NCBI GenBank assembly: GCA_003209165.1
Contig: QCSL01000014.1
Span: 1-48,068 of the forward strand
Direction of reading: 5' to 3'
Origin: Synechococcus sp. AG-670-B23
Lineage (GTDB): Bacteria; Cyanobacteriota; Cyanobacteriia; PCC-6307; Cyanobiaceae
Length of the DNA stretch: 48,068 nucleotides
The position numbers and the translations under genes were made by a program. A model generated the notes under the pieces. It was given only the letters and a program-made list of their open reading frames with translations. It was not told the origin of the DNA and made no database searches. Position 1 is the stretch's first letter; each line of letters opens with the position of its first letter. Positions 25,238-34,243 of this stretch are shown piece after piece.

Positions 25238-25579
25238 ATGCGGGTTGAGCGTCCCTGGGGCTGGTACGAAACGTTGATCCAGGGGGACAACTATTTGGTC
25301 AAACGCCTGCTGGTTCGCGCCGGGCAGCAGTTGTCCCTGCAGCGTCATCGTCACCGCAGCGAAAATTGGACCGTGGTTTCGGGTTCGGGGACTTTGCTCT
25401 GCGGTGAGACCTGGCACGCCGCCAGCGCGGGCGTCATGCTCTTCATCCCCTGCGGCGCTGTGCATCGCGCCCATGCAGACAACTCAGATCTGCTGATTCT
25501 GGAAGTTCAGCATGGTGATGATCTGCGGGAAGACGACATCGAACGTCTGCAGGATGATTACGGCCGGGTGATAACTTGA
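25238..25579 (+). CDS. Cupin, mannose-6-phosphate isomerase type II-like
   Basis: This 113-residue single-domain cupin has the R-P-W-G-W-Y-E start typical of the C-terminal isomerase part of ManC/AlgA, followed by H-R-H-R-S-E-N-W-T-V-V-S-G (metal ligands) and P-C-G-A-V-H-R-A, with E-V-Q-H-G-D-D at the end. Such stand-alone proteins are usually taken to be mannose-6-phosphate isomerases or sugar-nucleotide cupins. The nucleotidyltransferase part is absent here. ATG 25238 is used instead of the TTG one codon before. Confidence 0.85.
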   Translation: MRVERPWGWYETLIQGDNYLVKRLLVRAGQQLSLQRHRHRSENWTVVSGSGTLLCGETWHAASAGVMLFIPCGAVHRAHADNSDLLILEVQHGDDLREDDIERLQDDYGRVIT

Positions 25580-25616
25580 GTGCCAACCTTTGAAGCGTAG
25601 GCAACACAACCAGAGG

Positions 25617-25632
25617 GCAACTCTCTAGTTGC
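25617..25632 (+). promoter_or_regulatory. Leader hairpin before the RNA helicase gene
   Basis: GCAACT and AGTTGC pair around a CTCT loop, ending only two bases before the GGGAGG ribosome-binding sequence of the helicase gene. A structure this close could limit access of the ribosome and change with temperature. It is too short, and lacks a T tract, to be a terminator of the cupin gene. Confidence 0.4.
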
Positions 25633-25641
25633 AGGGAGGTT

Positions 25642-27459
25642 GTGAGCCTGATTTCAGAGATCAATCAGGCGAAGCCACCTTTCATGACTGAACAGCAACA
25701 GCAGCGCGATGATTTCGCCTGCGCAGTGGATCTTTCTGCATCCTCGCTTCCAGAATCCAGTTTGAATTCTGAGGTCTTCACCACCACCATCTCTTCGCCT
25801 GAGCCGGAATCCGGTTTTGCTGGTTTCGGTTTCAGTGAAGCCCTGCTCCGCACCTTGGAGGTCAAGGGATACAGCGAACCATCACCCATTCAGAAGGCGG
25901 CATTCCCCGAGCTGATGCTCGGTCGCGATCTGGTGGGTCAGGCCCAGACCGGTACCGGCAAAACAGCAGCATTTGCGTTGCCGTTGCTCGAGCGTCTTGA
26001 GAGCGGCCAGAAAACACCCCAGGCCCTGGTGCTGGCTCCCACACGGGAGCTGGCGATGCAGGTGGCCGAGTCGTTCAAGGCCTATTCCGCCGGACATCCT
26101 CACTTGAAGGTACTGGCGGTGTATGGCGGCACGGATTTCCGCTCCCAGATCAGTGCTCTCAGGCGCGGTGTTGATGTGGTGGTGGGCACCCCTGGTCGGG
26201 TGATGGACCACATGCGTCAGGGCACGCTCGACACCAGCGGTTTGCGCACCCTGGTGCTCGATGAAGCGGACGAAATGCTTCGCATGGGCTTCATTGACGA
26301 CGTGGAGTGGATCCTTGATCAGTTGCCTGAGAAGCGCCAGGTGGTGCTGTTCTCGGCGACAATGCCGCCCGAGATCCGCCGCTTGTCCAAGCGTTATCTC
26401 AAGGACCCGGCAGAGGTCACGATCCGAACCAAGGATCAGGAGGGCAAGCGGATCCGCCAGCGTTCGATCACGGTACCGATGCCGCACAAGCTCGAGGCCC
26501 TGCAACGGGTTCTCGACGCCTGTGGTGGTGAGGGCGTGATTATCTTTGCCCGCACCAAGGCGATCACCCTGAACGTGGCTGAAAACCTCGAGGCCGGCGG
26601 CCATCAGGTGGCGGTTCTCAATGGTGACGTTCCTCAGAACCAACGGGAACGCACTGTGGAGCGCCTGCGCAGTGGATCGGTCGATATTCTTGTGGCCACC
26701 GACGTCGCCGCGCGGGGTCTCGATGTAGAGCGCATCGGTCTGGTGATCAACTACGACATGCCGTTCGACAGCGAGGCCTATGTGCACCGTATTGGCCGAA
26801 CGGGCCGGGCCGGTCGTACCGGAGAAGCCGTTCTTTTCGTGACCCCACGGGAACGGCGTTTCATCCGCAACCTCGAGCGGGCTACGGGTCAGCCGATCGA
26901 ATCGATGGAGGTGCCCGGCAACACGGCCATCAACCAGGGTCGTTTGGATCGTCTGCGCAAGCGCTTAAGCGAGGCGGCCCAGACGCAACGCCCTGATGCC
27001 GATGAAGCGGCCCTGCTTCAGGAGTTGATGCAGCGGGTGGCAACTGAGCTTGAGCTCAGCCCCGAGCAGTTGGCCATGGCAGCGCTCAGCCTGGCCATCG
27101 GTAACGATGCGCTCCTGCGCAAGGGTGACGATGACTGGATTAAGAACACCCGTCGCAACGACCGCGATCGCAATTCGGGAGACCGCCATGAGCGGCGCGA
27201 GCGTCCGGCGCGGGCTCCTGAGGAGAACATGCAGCGCTACCGGGTTGAGGTGGGTCACCGCGATCGGGTAAAGCCAGGTAACTTGGTGGGTGCTATCGCC
27301 GGAGAGACTGGTCTGCAGGGCCGAATGATCGGCCGAATCCAGATTTTTGACAACTACAGCCTGGTTGATCTGCCCAAGGGCATGCCGGAGGAGGTGTTCA
27401 ACAGCCTGCGTAGCCTGAAGGTGATGAGTCGCGAACTCCAGATCAGTAAGGCGTCTTAA
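25642..27459 (+). CDS. DEAD-box RNA helicase, DeaD/CsdA type
   Basis: This 605-residue ATP-dependent RNA helicase has a Q-motif region with G-F near 57, Walker A A-Q-T-G-T-G-K-T near 98-105, P-T-R-E-L, D-E-A-D near 206, S-A-T, and the second-domain motifs A-T-D-V-A-A-R-G-L-D and H-R-I-G-R-T-G-R. The C-terminal section (about 525-600) looks like the DbpA-type RNA-binding domain: Y-R-V-E-V-G, G-A-I-A, I-G-R-I-Q-I-F-D-N-Y-S-L-V-D-L-P. Proteins of this group unwind structured RNA and often help cold adaptation and ribosome assembly. The GTG start at 25642 has GGAGG only two bases away. ATG 25684 is an alternative lacking a ribosome site. Confidence 0.93.
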   Translation: MSLISEINQAKPPFMTEQQQQRDDFACAVDLSASSLPESSLNSEVFTTTISSPEPESGFAGFGFSEALLRTLEVKGYSEPSPIQKAAFPELMLGRDLVGQAQTGTGKTAAFALPLLERLESGQKTPQALVLAPTRELAMQVAESFKAYSAGHPHLKVLAVYGGTDFRSQISALRRGVDVVVGTPGRVMDHMRQGTLDTSGLRTLVLDEADEMLRMGFIDDVEWILDQLPEKRQVVLFSATMPPEIRRLSKRYLKDPAEVTIRTKDQEGKRIRQRSITVPMPHKLEALQRVLDACGGEGVIIFARTKAITLNVAENLEAGGHQVAVLNGDVPQNQRERTVERLRSGSVDILVATDVAARGLDVERIGLVINYDMPFDSEAYVHRIGRTGRAGRTGEAVLFVTPRERRFIRNLERATGQPIESMEVPGNTAINQGRLDRLRKRLSEAAQTQRPDADEAALLQELMQRVATELELSPEQLAMAALSLAIGNDALLRKGDDDWIKNTRRNDRDRNSGDRHERRERPARAPEENMQRYRVEVGHRDRVKPGNLVGAIAGETGLQGRMIGRIQIFDNYSLVDLPKGMPEEVFNSLRSLKVMSRELQISKAS

Positions 27460-27707
27460 TGCACGGGCTTTTGGCTGTTGCTCTGGTTCTGGCACCTGTG
27501 TTAGCCGCCGCCTCAGACAAGAGTTTGATCAACCAGTTCTGCAGAACGGCAGTCAAGGCCGAGCTGCAGAGCGCAGGCAAGGTTCCCCCTGAGGGAATGG
27601 TTGAGGAGACTTGCCGTTGTTTCCTGGCAGAGGTGCACAACGGGGCTGGCATCCAGGCGGCTCAGATCACCTGCAAGGCCATGGCTGCGGAGACTTATGG
27701 CTTCTAA
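27459..27707 (+). CDS. Small exported Cys protein
   Basis: This 82-residue protein has a short signal peptide (hydrophobic to about A18) and a mature part with four cysteines spread as C-R-T-A, C-R-C-F and C-K-A, which may form two disulfides. It probably works outside the cytoplasm. No family is recognised. The ATG shares a base with the helicase stop codon (TAATG), so the two genes are likely translated from one message. Confidence 0.65.
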   Translation: MHGLLAVALVLAPVLAAASDKSLINQFCRTAVKAELQSAGKVPPEGMVEETCRCFLAEVHNGAGIQAAQITCKAMAAETYGF

Positions 27708-27727
27708 TCCTTGGGGATCAAGCAAAG

Positions 27728-27922
27728 TTAGAGATTGCTCACTTGCAGGGTGGCTTCAGGCTGAAGCAGGGCCAGCTGCTCCACCACCTGAATCAGCTCG
27801 ATCTGCTCGCTGGGTGTGGCCTGCCGAATCAGGCTGTTGAGCAGAACAAGCTTGTCGTCCGGGTCTAGTTCTCCATCGGCGGTCCAGCACAGGGCTTGGA
27901 AACAAAGGCTGTCGAATGTCAT
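27728..27922 (-). CDS. Small conserved acidic protein
   Basis: This 64-residue protein begins M-T-F-D-S-L-C-F-Q-A-L-C-W. It has a D-G-E-L-D-P-D-D-K-L-V-L-L-N-S-L segment reminiscent of a single EF-hand-like or helical acidic loop, and a long second helix rich in Q, E and L. Function unknown. A good ribosome site (AGGAGAG) is directly before the ATG at 27922. It is convergent with the small exported protein gene. Confidence 0.55.
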   Translation of the reverse strand: MTFDSLCFQALCWTADGELDPDDKLVLLNSLIRQATPSEQIELIQVVEQLALLQPEATLQVSNL

Positions 27923-28062
27923 CTCTCTCCTGCGTCAGGGTCTTCTGACAATGGAGTGGATGGCTTGATCGAGGCTAAGTCTTCGGAATTGCTTCTTTTT
28001 TTTGTGTTGATTCGTGCGACTGCCCTGTAACGTCATCGGGTTCACGCCTGAGCACTGGCCCT

Positions 28063-28097
28063 TTCCGAGCTTTCGGAACCGGCTCAAGCGGTTGAGC
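28063..28097 (+). promoter_or_regulatory. Two leader hairpins before the RRM gene
   Basis: TTCCGA-gctt-TCGGAA (28063-28078) and GCTCAA-gcgg-TTGAGC (28082-28097) are two perfect 6-base stems with 4-base loops, three bases apart. They lie 22 bases before the start codon of the RNA-binding protein gene, inside its probable leader. No ribosome site is seen before the ATG. RNA-controlled expression, including feedback by the RRM protein itself, is a reasonable idea but is unproven. Confidence 0.6.
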
Positions 28098-28119
28098 AAG
28101 TCCAACGGTTCCACGGTCC

Positions 28120-28407
28120 ATGACCATTTACATCGGCAATCTTTCTTTCCAGGCGGAGCAGGAGCACCTCTTCGATCTCTTCAGTGAGTACGGCGAGGTC
28201 AAAAACTGCAGCCTGCCCCTGGATCGTGAAACGGGCCGCAAACGCGGTTTCGCTTTCGTCGAGATGGTCAACGATGCCGATGAGCAGAAAGCCATCGATG
28301 ATCTTCAGGACGTGGAGTGGATGGGCCGCATGATTCGCGTCAGCAAAGCCACACCCAGGGAGCGCTCTGGCGGCCCCCGTGGTGGTGGCGGCGGTTACCG
28401 CGGCTGA
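28120..28407 (+). CDS. RRM-type RNA-binding protein (Rbp)
   Basis: This 95-residue single RRM protein of the cyanobacterial Rbp group has RNP2 I-Y-I-G-N-L at residues 3-8 and RNP1 R-G-F-A-F-V-E-M near 43-50. It ends with a short Gly-rich tail (G-G-P-R-G-G-G-G-G-Y-R-G). Glycine-tailed Rbp proteins are commonly cold-inducible and help mRNA stability or localisation. The tail is short, and the stop lies 13 bases inside the end of the convergent 69-residue gene. The ATG at 28120 lacks a visible ribosome site and follows two hairpins. Confidence 0.95.
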   Translation: MTIYIGNLSFQAEQEHLFDLFSEYGEVKNCSLPLDRETGRKRGFAFVEMVNDADEQKAIDDLQDVEWMGRMIRVSKATPRERSGGPRGGGGGYRG

Positions 28408-28604
28408 GGCTCAGGCCAGGCCTCCAGCAGGTCTAGTTCCATTTCACGACGATTCAGCCGACGCAGCACGTCATCGCTGCTGCCGGCTGGTCTTTCCTGA
28501 TTGTCACAGGAGTCCTGGAACTGGGGCAAGGCAGCCCGCAGTACGCGGCGTTTCTGCTGCGCTAGGTAGCGGTGAAAGCGGTTGAACGACCTTGATCGGC
28601 TCAT
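28395..28604 (-). CDS. Small basic conserved protein
   Basis: This 69-residue protein starts M-S-R-S-R-S-F-N-R-F-H-R-Y-L-A-Q-Q-K-R-R, which is strongly basic. Its second half is acidic, with R-R-E-M-E-L-D-L-L-E-A-W. It may bind nucleic acid or ribosomes by its N-terminus, but nothing more is evident. A GGAGGT ribosome site sits just before the ATG. Its end overlaps the convergent RRM gene by 13 bases, and its start lies 53 bases from the divergent ABC transporter start. Confidence 0.6.
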   Translation of the reverse strand: MSRSRSFNRFHRYLAQQKRRVLRAALPQFQDSCDNQERPAGSSDDVLRRLNRREMELDLLEAWPEPQPR

Positions 28605-28657
28605 GGCACCTCCTTCAGTTGTGGTTCCGTTGTAGTGCGTCTTCAGGGGTGTAAACC

Positions 28658-30463
28658 GTGTCGGAACGAACCCTCAGGGAAGCTTCAGCAACTCGTTCCC
28701 CCTTGATGCGGCTGTTGCGCCATCTGGCGCCGCAGCGCCGCCTGGTGGTTGCAGCGGTGACCTGCTCATTGCTCAACAAGCTGTTCGATCTTGCTCCACC
28801 GGTCCTGATCGGCTTCGCCCTGGATGTGGTCTTGCGCGGGGAGCAGTCCGTGCTCGCCGGTTTCGGTTTGCGGACCTCGGGCCAGCAACTGTGGGGACTG
28901 GCCTTAATCACTTTTGTGATCTGGGCGGCGGAGTCGCTGTTCGAGTACCTCTACGACGTGCTCTGGCGCAACCTTGCGCAAGCCACCCAGCACAGTCTGA
29001 GGCTTGAGGCCTACGACCATCTGCAGAAGCTGGAGCTGGCCTTTTTCGAGAAAGACAGCACCGGTCGCCTGATGGCGGTGCTCAATGACGACATCAATCA
29101 GCTCGAACGGTTTCTGGATCGGGGTGCCAATCAGATCCTGCAGTTGATCACTACCGTTATTGTGGTTGGTGCTGGTATGGCGATGGTGGAGCCGGAGGTG
29201 GCTCTGTTCGCCTATTTGCCGATCCCGATGATTCTCTGGGGATCGCTGCATTTTCAGCGTCAGCTGGCGCCGCGCTACCGGGAGGTGCGGGCCCGGGCGG
29301 GCGACCTCGCCTCCCGGCTTGCCAACAACCTGGGGGGGATGCTCACGATCAAGAGCTTCACCGCAGAAGCCCTGGAACTGGAGCGCCTGCGGGTGGAGAG
29401 CCTGGCCTACCGCCAGAGCAATGCTCTGGCGATTCGTCTATCGGCGGCCTTCATCCCCTTGATTCGCTTCGCAATCCTGTTCGCATTCCTTGCGATTCTG
29501 CTGATTGGTGGCTTTAAGGCCCTGGCCGGTGAACTGCCGGTGGCCACCTATAGCGTTTTGGTGTTTATCACCCAGCGTTTGCTCTGGCCGTTGACCACTA
29601 TTGGCCGCACTCTTGATGAATACCAGCGCTCGATGGCCTCCACGCAACGGGTGCTCGATCTAATCGACACGCCGGTGATGATCCAGGGGGGAACGGTGGC
29701 TTTGGATCCACAGCGGCTGCGGGGTGAGATTCGCTTTGAAGCGGTGGATTTCGCCTATGCAGGGCGATCAGCGCTGCTGCAGGGCTTTGATCTGACCGTT
29801 CCAGCAGGATCGACCATGGGCGTCGTCGGGGCGACGGGGTCTGGAAAGAGCACCGTGGTGAAGCTGCTTTTGCGGCTGTATGAGCGCGATGGAGGACGAA
29901 TCTGCCTCGATGGGGTCCCCATCGACACCCTGCAGCTTCAGGACCTGCGCCGCTGCATCGCCCTGGTGAGTCAGGACGCCTACCTCTTCCACGGCAACGT
30001 GGCCGAGAACATCGCTTATGGGGTGGCGGATCCCGACCAGATGGCGATTGAGCAGGCCGCTCGCCTGGCGGAAGCCGCCGGATTTATTGATGCCTTGCCC
30101 CAGGGTTACGACACCCTGGTGGGCGAGCGGGGACAGCGCCTCTCCGGCGGACAGCGACAGCGCATCGCTTTGGCGCGCGCCATCCTCAAGGATGCCCCCG
30201 TGTTGGTGCTCGATGAAGCCACCGCAGCGGTGGACAACGACACCGAAGCCGCCATTCAACGCTCCTTGGCGCAGATCACCCAGCACCGCACCACCGTGGT
30301 GATCGCCCACCGGCTCAGTACGGTTCGACATGCCGACTGGATTGTGGTGATGGACCAGGGCCGGATTGTTGAGCAGGGCTGCCATGACAGCCTCGTGGCC
30401 CAGGGCGGGATCTACACCAACCTCTGGCAGGTGCAGGCCGGCGAAGGGCTTATCGCTTCCTGA
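28658..30463 (+). CDS. ABC exporter, permease-ATPase fusion
   Basis: This 601-residue half-transporter of the MsbA/lipid exporter type has six membrane helices in the first 330 residues and an ATPase domain with Walker A G-A-T-G-S-G-K-S-T, Q-loop S-Q-D-A-Y-L-F, signature L-S-G-G-Q-R-Q-R, Walker B L-V-L-D-E-A-T and H-loop I-A-H-R-L-S-T-V. It is expected to work as a homodimer at the inner membrane. The substrate (lipid, peptide or drug) is not shown by sequence. The GTG start at 28658 is followed by a basic N-terminus. The antiporter gene begins just after the stop on the same strand. Confidence 0.93.
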   Translation: MSERTLREASATRSPLMRLLRHLAPQRRLVVAAVTCSLLNKLFDLAPPVLIGFALDVVLRGEQSVLAGFGLRTSGQQLWGLALITFVIWAAESLFEYLYDVLWRNLAQATQHSLRLEAYDHLQKLELAFFEKDSTGRLMAVLNDDINQLERFLDRGANQILQLITTVIVVGAGMAMVEPEVALFAYLPIPMILWGSLHFQRQLAPRYREVRARAGDLASRLANNLGGMLTIKSFTAEALELERLRVESLAYRQSNALAIRLSAAFIPLIRFAILFAFLAILLIGGFKALAGELPVATYSVLVFITQRLLWPLTTIGRTLDEYQRSMASTQRVLDLIDTPVMIQGGTVALDPQRLRGEIRFEAVDFAYAGRSALLQGFDLTVPAGSTMGVVGATGSGKSTVVKLLLRLYERDGGRICLDGVPIDTLQLQDLRRCIALVSQDAYLFHGNVAENIAYGVADPDQMAIEQAARLAEAAGFIDALPQGYDTLVGERGQRLSGGQRQRIALARAILKDAPVLVLDEATAAVDNDTEAAIQRSLAQITQHRTTVVIAHRLSTVRHADWIVVMDQGRIVEQGCHDSLVAQGGIYTNLWQVQAGEGLIAS

Positions 30464-30495
30464 AGCAGCTGTTGTTGGGAGCAGACCCGGCGACC

Positions 30496-32625
30496 ATGCT
30501 GGGTCCGCAAGTCGGTGGTGTAGCCATGGCGATGCAGGCTTCGATCACCCACGTCATGCACCACCCCCTGGGGGTGTTTTCACTGTTGGTGGCTATCAGT
30601 GCGGCGGTACCGCCGTTGATCCGGCGAGTGGGTCTGCCCGATCTGGTGGGGTTGCTGGCAGCCGGCGTGGTTGTGGGCCCCCACGCCTTCAACTGGGTCG
30701 ATAGCAGCAGCGAAACGGTTCGGCTGCTCTCCGATCTCGGGGCGGTGTATTTGCTGTTCACGATGGGCCTGGAGATTGACCTCGAGGAGTTCAACCGGGT
30801 CAAGCGCCGCTCATTCATCTATGGCCTGCTGATCCTTTTAATCGGTGTGGGAACTGGCGTGTCAATCGGCCTGCTGGCGGGCTTCGCCACGGTGACATGC
30901 CTGTTGCTTGGCGCCTTGATGGCCACCCATACCCCATTGGGCTATCCGATTGTGCGCAGTTACGGCGCCCAGAAGGATGAGTCGGTGGTGGTAAGCGTGG
31001 GCAGCACTATCTTCACCGATATCTTGGCTCTGCTGCTGCTGGCAGTGGGTCTGGGGCTGGGCCAAGGCAGCCTCAGCGGCATGGGCCTGAGCCTGCTGCT
31101 GCTCAAGATCGGTGGCTTCGCTCTCGTGGTGGTGATCGGCATCCGCTGGCTGGGCCGGCGCCTTGTGCTGCGGGGCATCAGCGATGAAAACAGGATGGTG
31201 CTCGCCGTTTTGGTGGCCTTGTTCCTGGCGTCCCTGGGGGCCGAGCTGGCCGGCGTTGAGAAGATTGTGGGCGCTTTCCTCGCCGGTTTGGCGGTGAATT
31301 CCGTACTGCCCGAGGGCCGGGTGAAGGAACAGGTGATTTTTGTGGGCGGCGTTCTGTTCATCCCGATCTTCTTCATTGATCTGGGATTGCTGATGGATCT
31401 CGGCAGCCTGGGCCAAAGCCTGGGCAACTTTCAGTTCACCGCGTTGATGCTGGTGGGCGCCATCGGCGGCAAGGGTCTGGCGTCGTGGCTGAGCGGACGG
31501 CTGTTCGGCTATCGCACCGCCCAGATCCTGATGATGTGGTCTTTGACGATGCCCAAGGTGGCGGCGACCCTGGCAACGGCCTTCATCGGTTACAAGGCGG
31601 GTCTGCTCAATCAGACCGTGCTGAACAGCGTGTTGGCGGTGATGGTGGTGACGGCCACCCTGGGACCGATCCTCACCGAGCAGTCGGTGACCCGGCTCAA
31701 TGATCCCAGTCCCGATGTGGTGCCGGTCAGCTTCGGTGAGGCGGCGGCGGTGCTGGATGGCGTCAATGAGGTGGTGCAGCGCCCCCTGCGCATCGTCGTG
31801 CCGGTAGCCAACCCCAGCACCGAGCAGGGCTTGTTGAGCATGGCGGCCCGCTTGGTGCAGGGCTCGTCGGGGGCTGAAGGGTTGCTGCTTCCTCTGGCGA
31901 TGGTGAATCCAAGCCTCGAGGAGATGCGCGGTGGTTTGAACAGGGCCGTTGCCGCAGCGCGCGGACGCCTCAGCACGGCAGAGACCATCGGCGCTGAGTT
32001 GGCCGTGCCTACCCGCAGCCTGTTGCGGCTAGATGAAGACATTGCGGGTGGCATGAGCCGTACGGCACTGGAACAGGCTGCGGATTTGTTGCTGATCGGT
32101 GCGGCCCGAACTGATCAAATCCGGGCCTGGCTAATGGGCGACATCGTCGATGGGGTTTGCCGCACGGCCCACTGTCCGGTGGTTGTGGTGAACCTTGGCC
32201 GTGAGAGTGATAGCGGCCTGGGGCGGATCCTCGTTCCGATCAAAGACCTTTCCGCCAGCGCCCGCGAGCAGTTCGAACTGGCGCTGCGGGTGATCAACTC
32301 AGCCCCGGAGGATCAGCGCGTTCGGATCACCCTGCTGCATGTGCACGACCCCCGCTTCAGTGGGCAGGATCGCCACTGGATGGAACAGCAGCTGATCCGC
32401 TGGCGACCGACGGGGATTCCGGAGGAGCGGTTTCACATCGTGATCGTGCGGGGGCCCGGCATCGACGGGGCAATTCATCGCCTCAGCCGCGAACACGACC
32501 TGGTGATCCTGCGCACCCAGCGCAGGAGGGTGGCCGGTCTGCCGATTGCTGGCAGCGATCGCACCAGCAAATTGATCCGCCAGCTCCCCTGCGCCTCGAT
32601 GGTGATCAGCGATCCTCTGGTTTAA
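30496..32625 (+). CDS. Kef/NhaP-type cation/proton antiporter with USP domains
   Basis: This protein of about 709 residues has about twelve membrane helices in the first 420 residues (CPA2 family). The transport core shows A-A-G-V-V-V-G-P near the start of the second span, a G-L-E-I-D-L segment and the V-G-S-T-I-F-T-D-I stretch. It is followed by two universal-stress-protein-like domains (about 430-700), a combination common in cyanobacterial Na+/H+ or K+/H+ antiporters, where the C-terminal part likely senses nucleotides. Which ion it carries is not decided. ATG 30496 or the later ATG 30526 may be the start, since the frame is open from TTG 30472. Confidence 0.88.
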   Translation: MLGPQVGGVAMAMQASITHVMHHPLGVFSLLVAISAAVPPLIRRVGLPDLVGLLAAGVVVGPHAFNWVDSSSETVRLLSDLGAVYLLFTMGLEIDLEEFNRVKRRSFIYGLLILLIGVGTGVSIGLLAGFATVTCLLLGALMATHTPLGYPIVRSYGAQKDESVVVSVGSTIFTDILALLLLAVGLGLGQGSLSGMGLSLLLLKIGGFALVVVIGIRWLGRRLVLRGISDENRMVLAVLVALFLASLGAELAGVEKIVGAFLAGLAVNSVLPEGRVKEQVIFVGGVLFIPIFFIDLGLLMDLGSLGQSLGNFQFTALMLVGAIGGKGLASWLSGRLFGYRTAQILMMWSLTMPKVAATLATAFIGYKAGLLNQTVLNSVLAVMVVTATLGPILTEQSVTRLNDPSPDVVPVSFGEAAAVLDGVNEVVQRPLRIVVPVANPSTEQGLLSMAARLVQGSSGAEGLLLPLAMVNPSLEEMRGGLNRAVAAARGRLSTAETIGAELAVPTRSLLRLDEDIAGGMSRTALEQAADLLLIGAARTDQIRAWLMGDIVDGVCRTAHCPVVVVNLGRESDSGLGRILVPIKDLSASAREQFELALRVINSAPEDQRVRITLLHVHDPRFSGQDRHWMEQQLIRWRPTGIPEERFHIVIVRGPGIDGAIHRLSREHDLVILRTQRRRVAGLPIAGSDRTSKLIRQLPCASMVISDPLV

Positions 32626-32693
32626 GCGCGAGGCATTCACCCCTCTACCGGTGATGGGGTGAGCACGCCAAGATGCGGAATAGCTTGTATCCC

Positions 32694-33644
32694 ATGGCAC
32701 AAGACCCTCCTGCCAAGCCGTCATCCGTGGCCATCACGTGGCCTTTGGTTTGCGCTGTGTTGGTGGGTCTCAGCGGTGGCTTGATGCTGTCGGTGCCTTT
32801 GAGTCGCTTGATCAACACCCAACCTTTCAGCAGGGCAAACCAACAACCACTGGCGCTGCCCCAGCCCTCGCAACTGGCCAACCCGTTCGCCGTTTGGACC
32901 GGTCTCGGGGCCAGGGAGGTGGTGGTGTTGGGCCGGGACCGGCTCGGCAGCAACACCGATGTGATCTTCACGGTGCGGGTGAATGGAACCACCACGACGA
33001 TCACCCAGATCCCCCGCGACAGCTACATCAATGCCGAAGGCTTCGGTGGCATGAAGCTGAATGCCTTGATGGCTTACGGCGGTGTTGAGGCGGTGGAGCG
33101 AGAGTTGACGCGCCTGATGAACCGCCCGATCCGCCATCACATCGTCGTGCGTCTTGATGCGATCGAAACCCTGGCCAACCTGGTGGGGGGAATCGAGGTG
33201 GATGTTCCCAAGCGGCTTTATTACGTCGACCGCAGTCAGAACTTGATTATCGATCTGCAGCCGGGGCCTCAGCTTTTGAAGGGCCAGGATCTGGAGGGCT
33301 TTCTGCGTTGGCGCAACGACGGCCGCGGCGATTTCGGACGTCTGGAACGGCAGCAGCTGGCGTTGAAGGGTCTGTTTGAGCAGATGAAACAACCGCAGAA
33401 TCTGATCCGATTGCCGGCCTTTATCACCGCTGCAGGCCAGGCCTTGGAGACGGATCTGGGTCCGATGGAACTTGGCGGCTTGATCACCGCCATGGGCACC
33501 ACCGGTCTAAATACCTCTAGCCTGAAGGCGGTTCCGTTCAATGCCGATGGCATCAGCTACTTGGATACGGAGTGGCCGGCCAAATCAAGCACTGGCCCCG
33601 ATGCCAGTGAGGCCAGCAGCCAACGCTTCCGCTTCCTGTTCTGA
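32694..33644 (+). CDS. LytR-CpsA-Psr family cell-wall ligase
   Basis: This protein of about 316 residues has an N-terminal membrane anchor (about 15-38) and an extracellular LCP domain with G-R-D-R-L-G-S-N-T-D-V-I, T-Q-I-P-R-D-S-Y-I and G-G-M-K-L-N-A-L-M-A-Y-G-G. Conserved arginines (R-R-N or R-D-type) for polyprenyl phosphate are present. LCP enzymes transfer wall polymers from lipid carriers to peptidoglycan. ATG 32673 and 32694 are both possible. Its stop and the stop of the convergent PsbP-like gene are one base apart. Confidence 0.9.
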   Translation: MAQDPPAKPSSVAITWPLVCAVLVGLSGGLMLSVPLSRLINTQPFSRANQQPLALPQPSQLANPFAVWTGLGAREVVVLGRDRLGSNTDVIFTVRVNGTTTTITQIPRDSYINAEGFGGMKLNALMAYGGVEAVERELTRLMNRPIRHHIVVRLDAIETLANLVGGIEVDVPKRLYYVDRSQNLIIDLQPGPQLLKGQDLEGFLRWRNDGRGDFGRLERQQLALKGLFEQMKQPQNLIRLPAFITAAGQALETDLGPMELGGLITAMGTTGLNTSSLKAVPFNADGISYLDTEWPAKSSTGPDASEASSQRFRFLF

Positions 33645-34199
33645 TCAGATCAACAGGGTCAGTGAGCGCACCACCCTGCCGCAGAGATCACCAACCTTGT
33701 TCCAGCGATCTTCATTGACACTGGTGGCCAGGGTGTAAAGGCGGCCACGGTCGACCACGACAGTTGCCAGTTCGTGACGATCGCGGTCTTCAAGGTGTAC
33801 GGCGTATTCCAGGTCATAGAAGGTGTGCCCATTCACGTCGCGCTCCTGCGCCTCCACCAGCTCAGCGGTGCGGCCGCTGCCGGCGGTGGCGATTACTTCA
33901 CGGCGGAGTCGCTCTCCCACGGCGACTGCGCTGCCCAGTTCACTCAGCTCGTTGTCTTCGCTCACCTTGTTGATCATCAGGCTCACGGTTTCATCGCTGT
34001 GGATCAGGTCGTGAAACACCACCCGAGGTCCGTTGCTCACCTGCACCTCGGTCCAACCGGTGGGATAGAGGAAGGCGAAACGGCCATCTGGGCTCTGGTA
34101 TGACTGCAGCCCGGCTGTTGGTCCCGCGGCGCAGGCCCCCAGTACCAGTGCTAGGAGGCCGCAAACGATCACGCGACTCAGAGACTGGAGGAGCTGCAT
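33645..34199 (-). CDS. psbP: PsbP-like photosystem II lipoprotein
   Basis: This protein of about 184 residues is a PsbP-type photosystem II protein (cyanoP). A lipoprotein signal ends in the lipobox L-G-A-C at about residue 23. The mature part has [27 protein letters not shown] and S-E-L-G-S-A, typical of the PsbP fold. In cyanobacteria it is a lumen lipoprotein that assists photosystem II assembly. The frame is open to 34313. I start at ATG 34199, since it gives a normal 23-residue lipoprotein signal; ATG 34226 is an alternative. It is divergent from recR. Confidence 0.9.
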   Translation of the reverse strand: MQLLQSLSRVIVCGLLALVLGACAAGPTAGLQSYQSPDGRFAFLYPTGWTEVQVSNGPRVVFHDLIHSDETVSLMINKVSEDNELSELGSAVAVGERLRREVIATAGSGRTAELVEAQERDVNGHTFYDLEYAVHLEDRDRHELATVVVDRGRLYTLATSVNEDRWNKVGDLCGRVVRSLTLLI

Positions 34200-34243
34200 C
34201 AGCGGGGCGATCAATCCATGGGCCATTCTGCCGTTGTGGCCTG

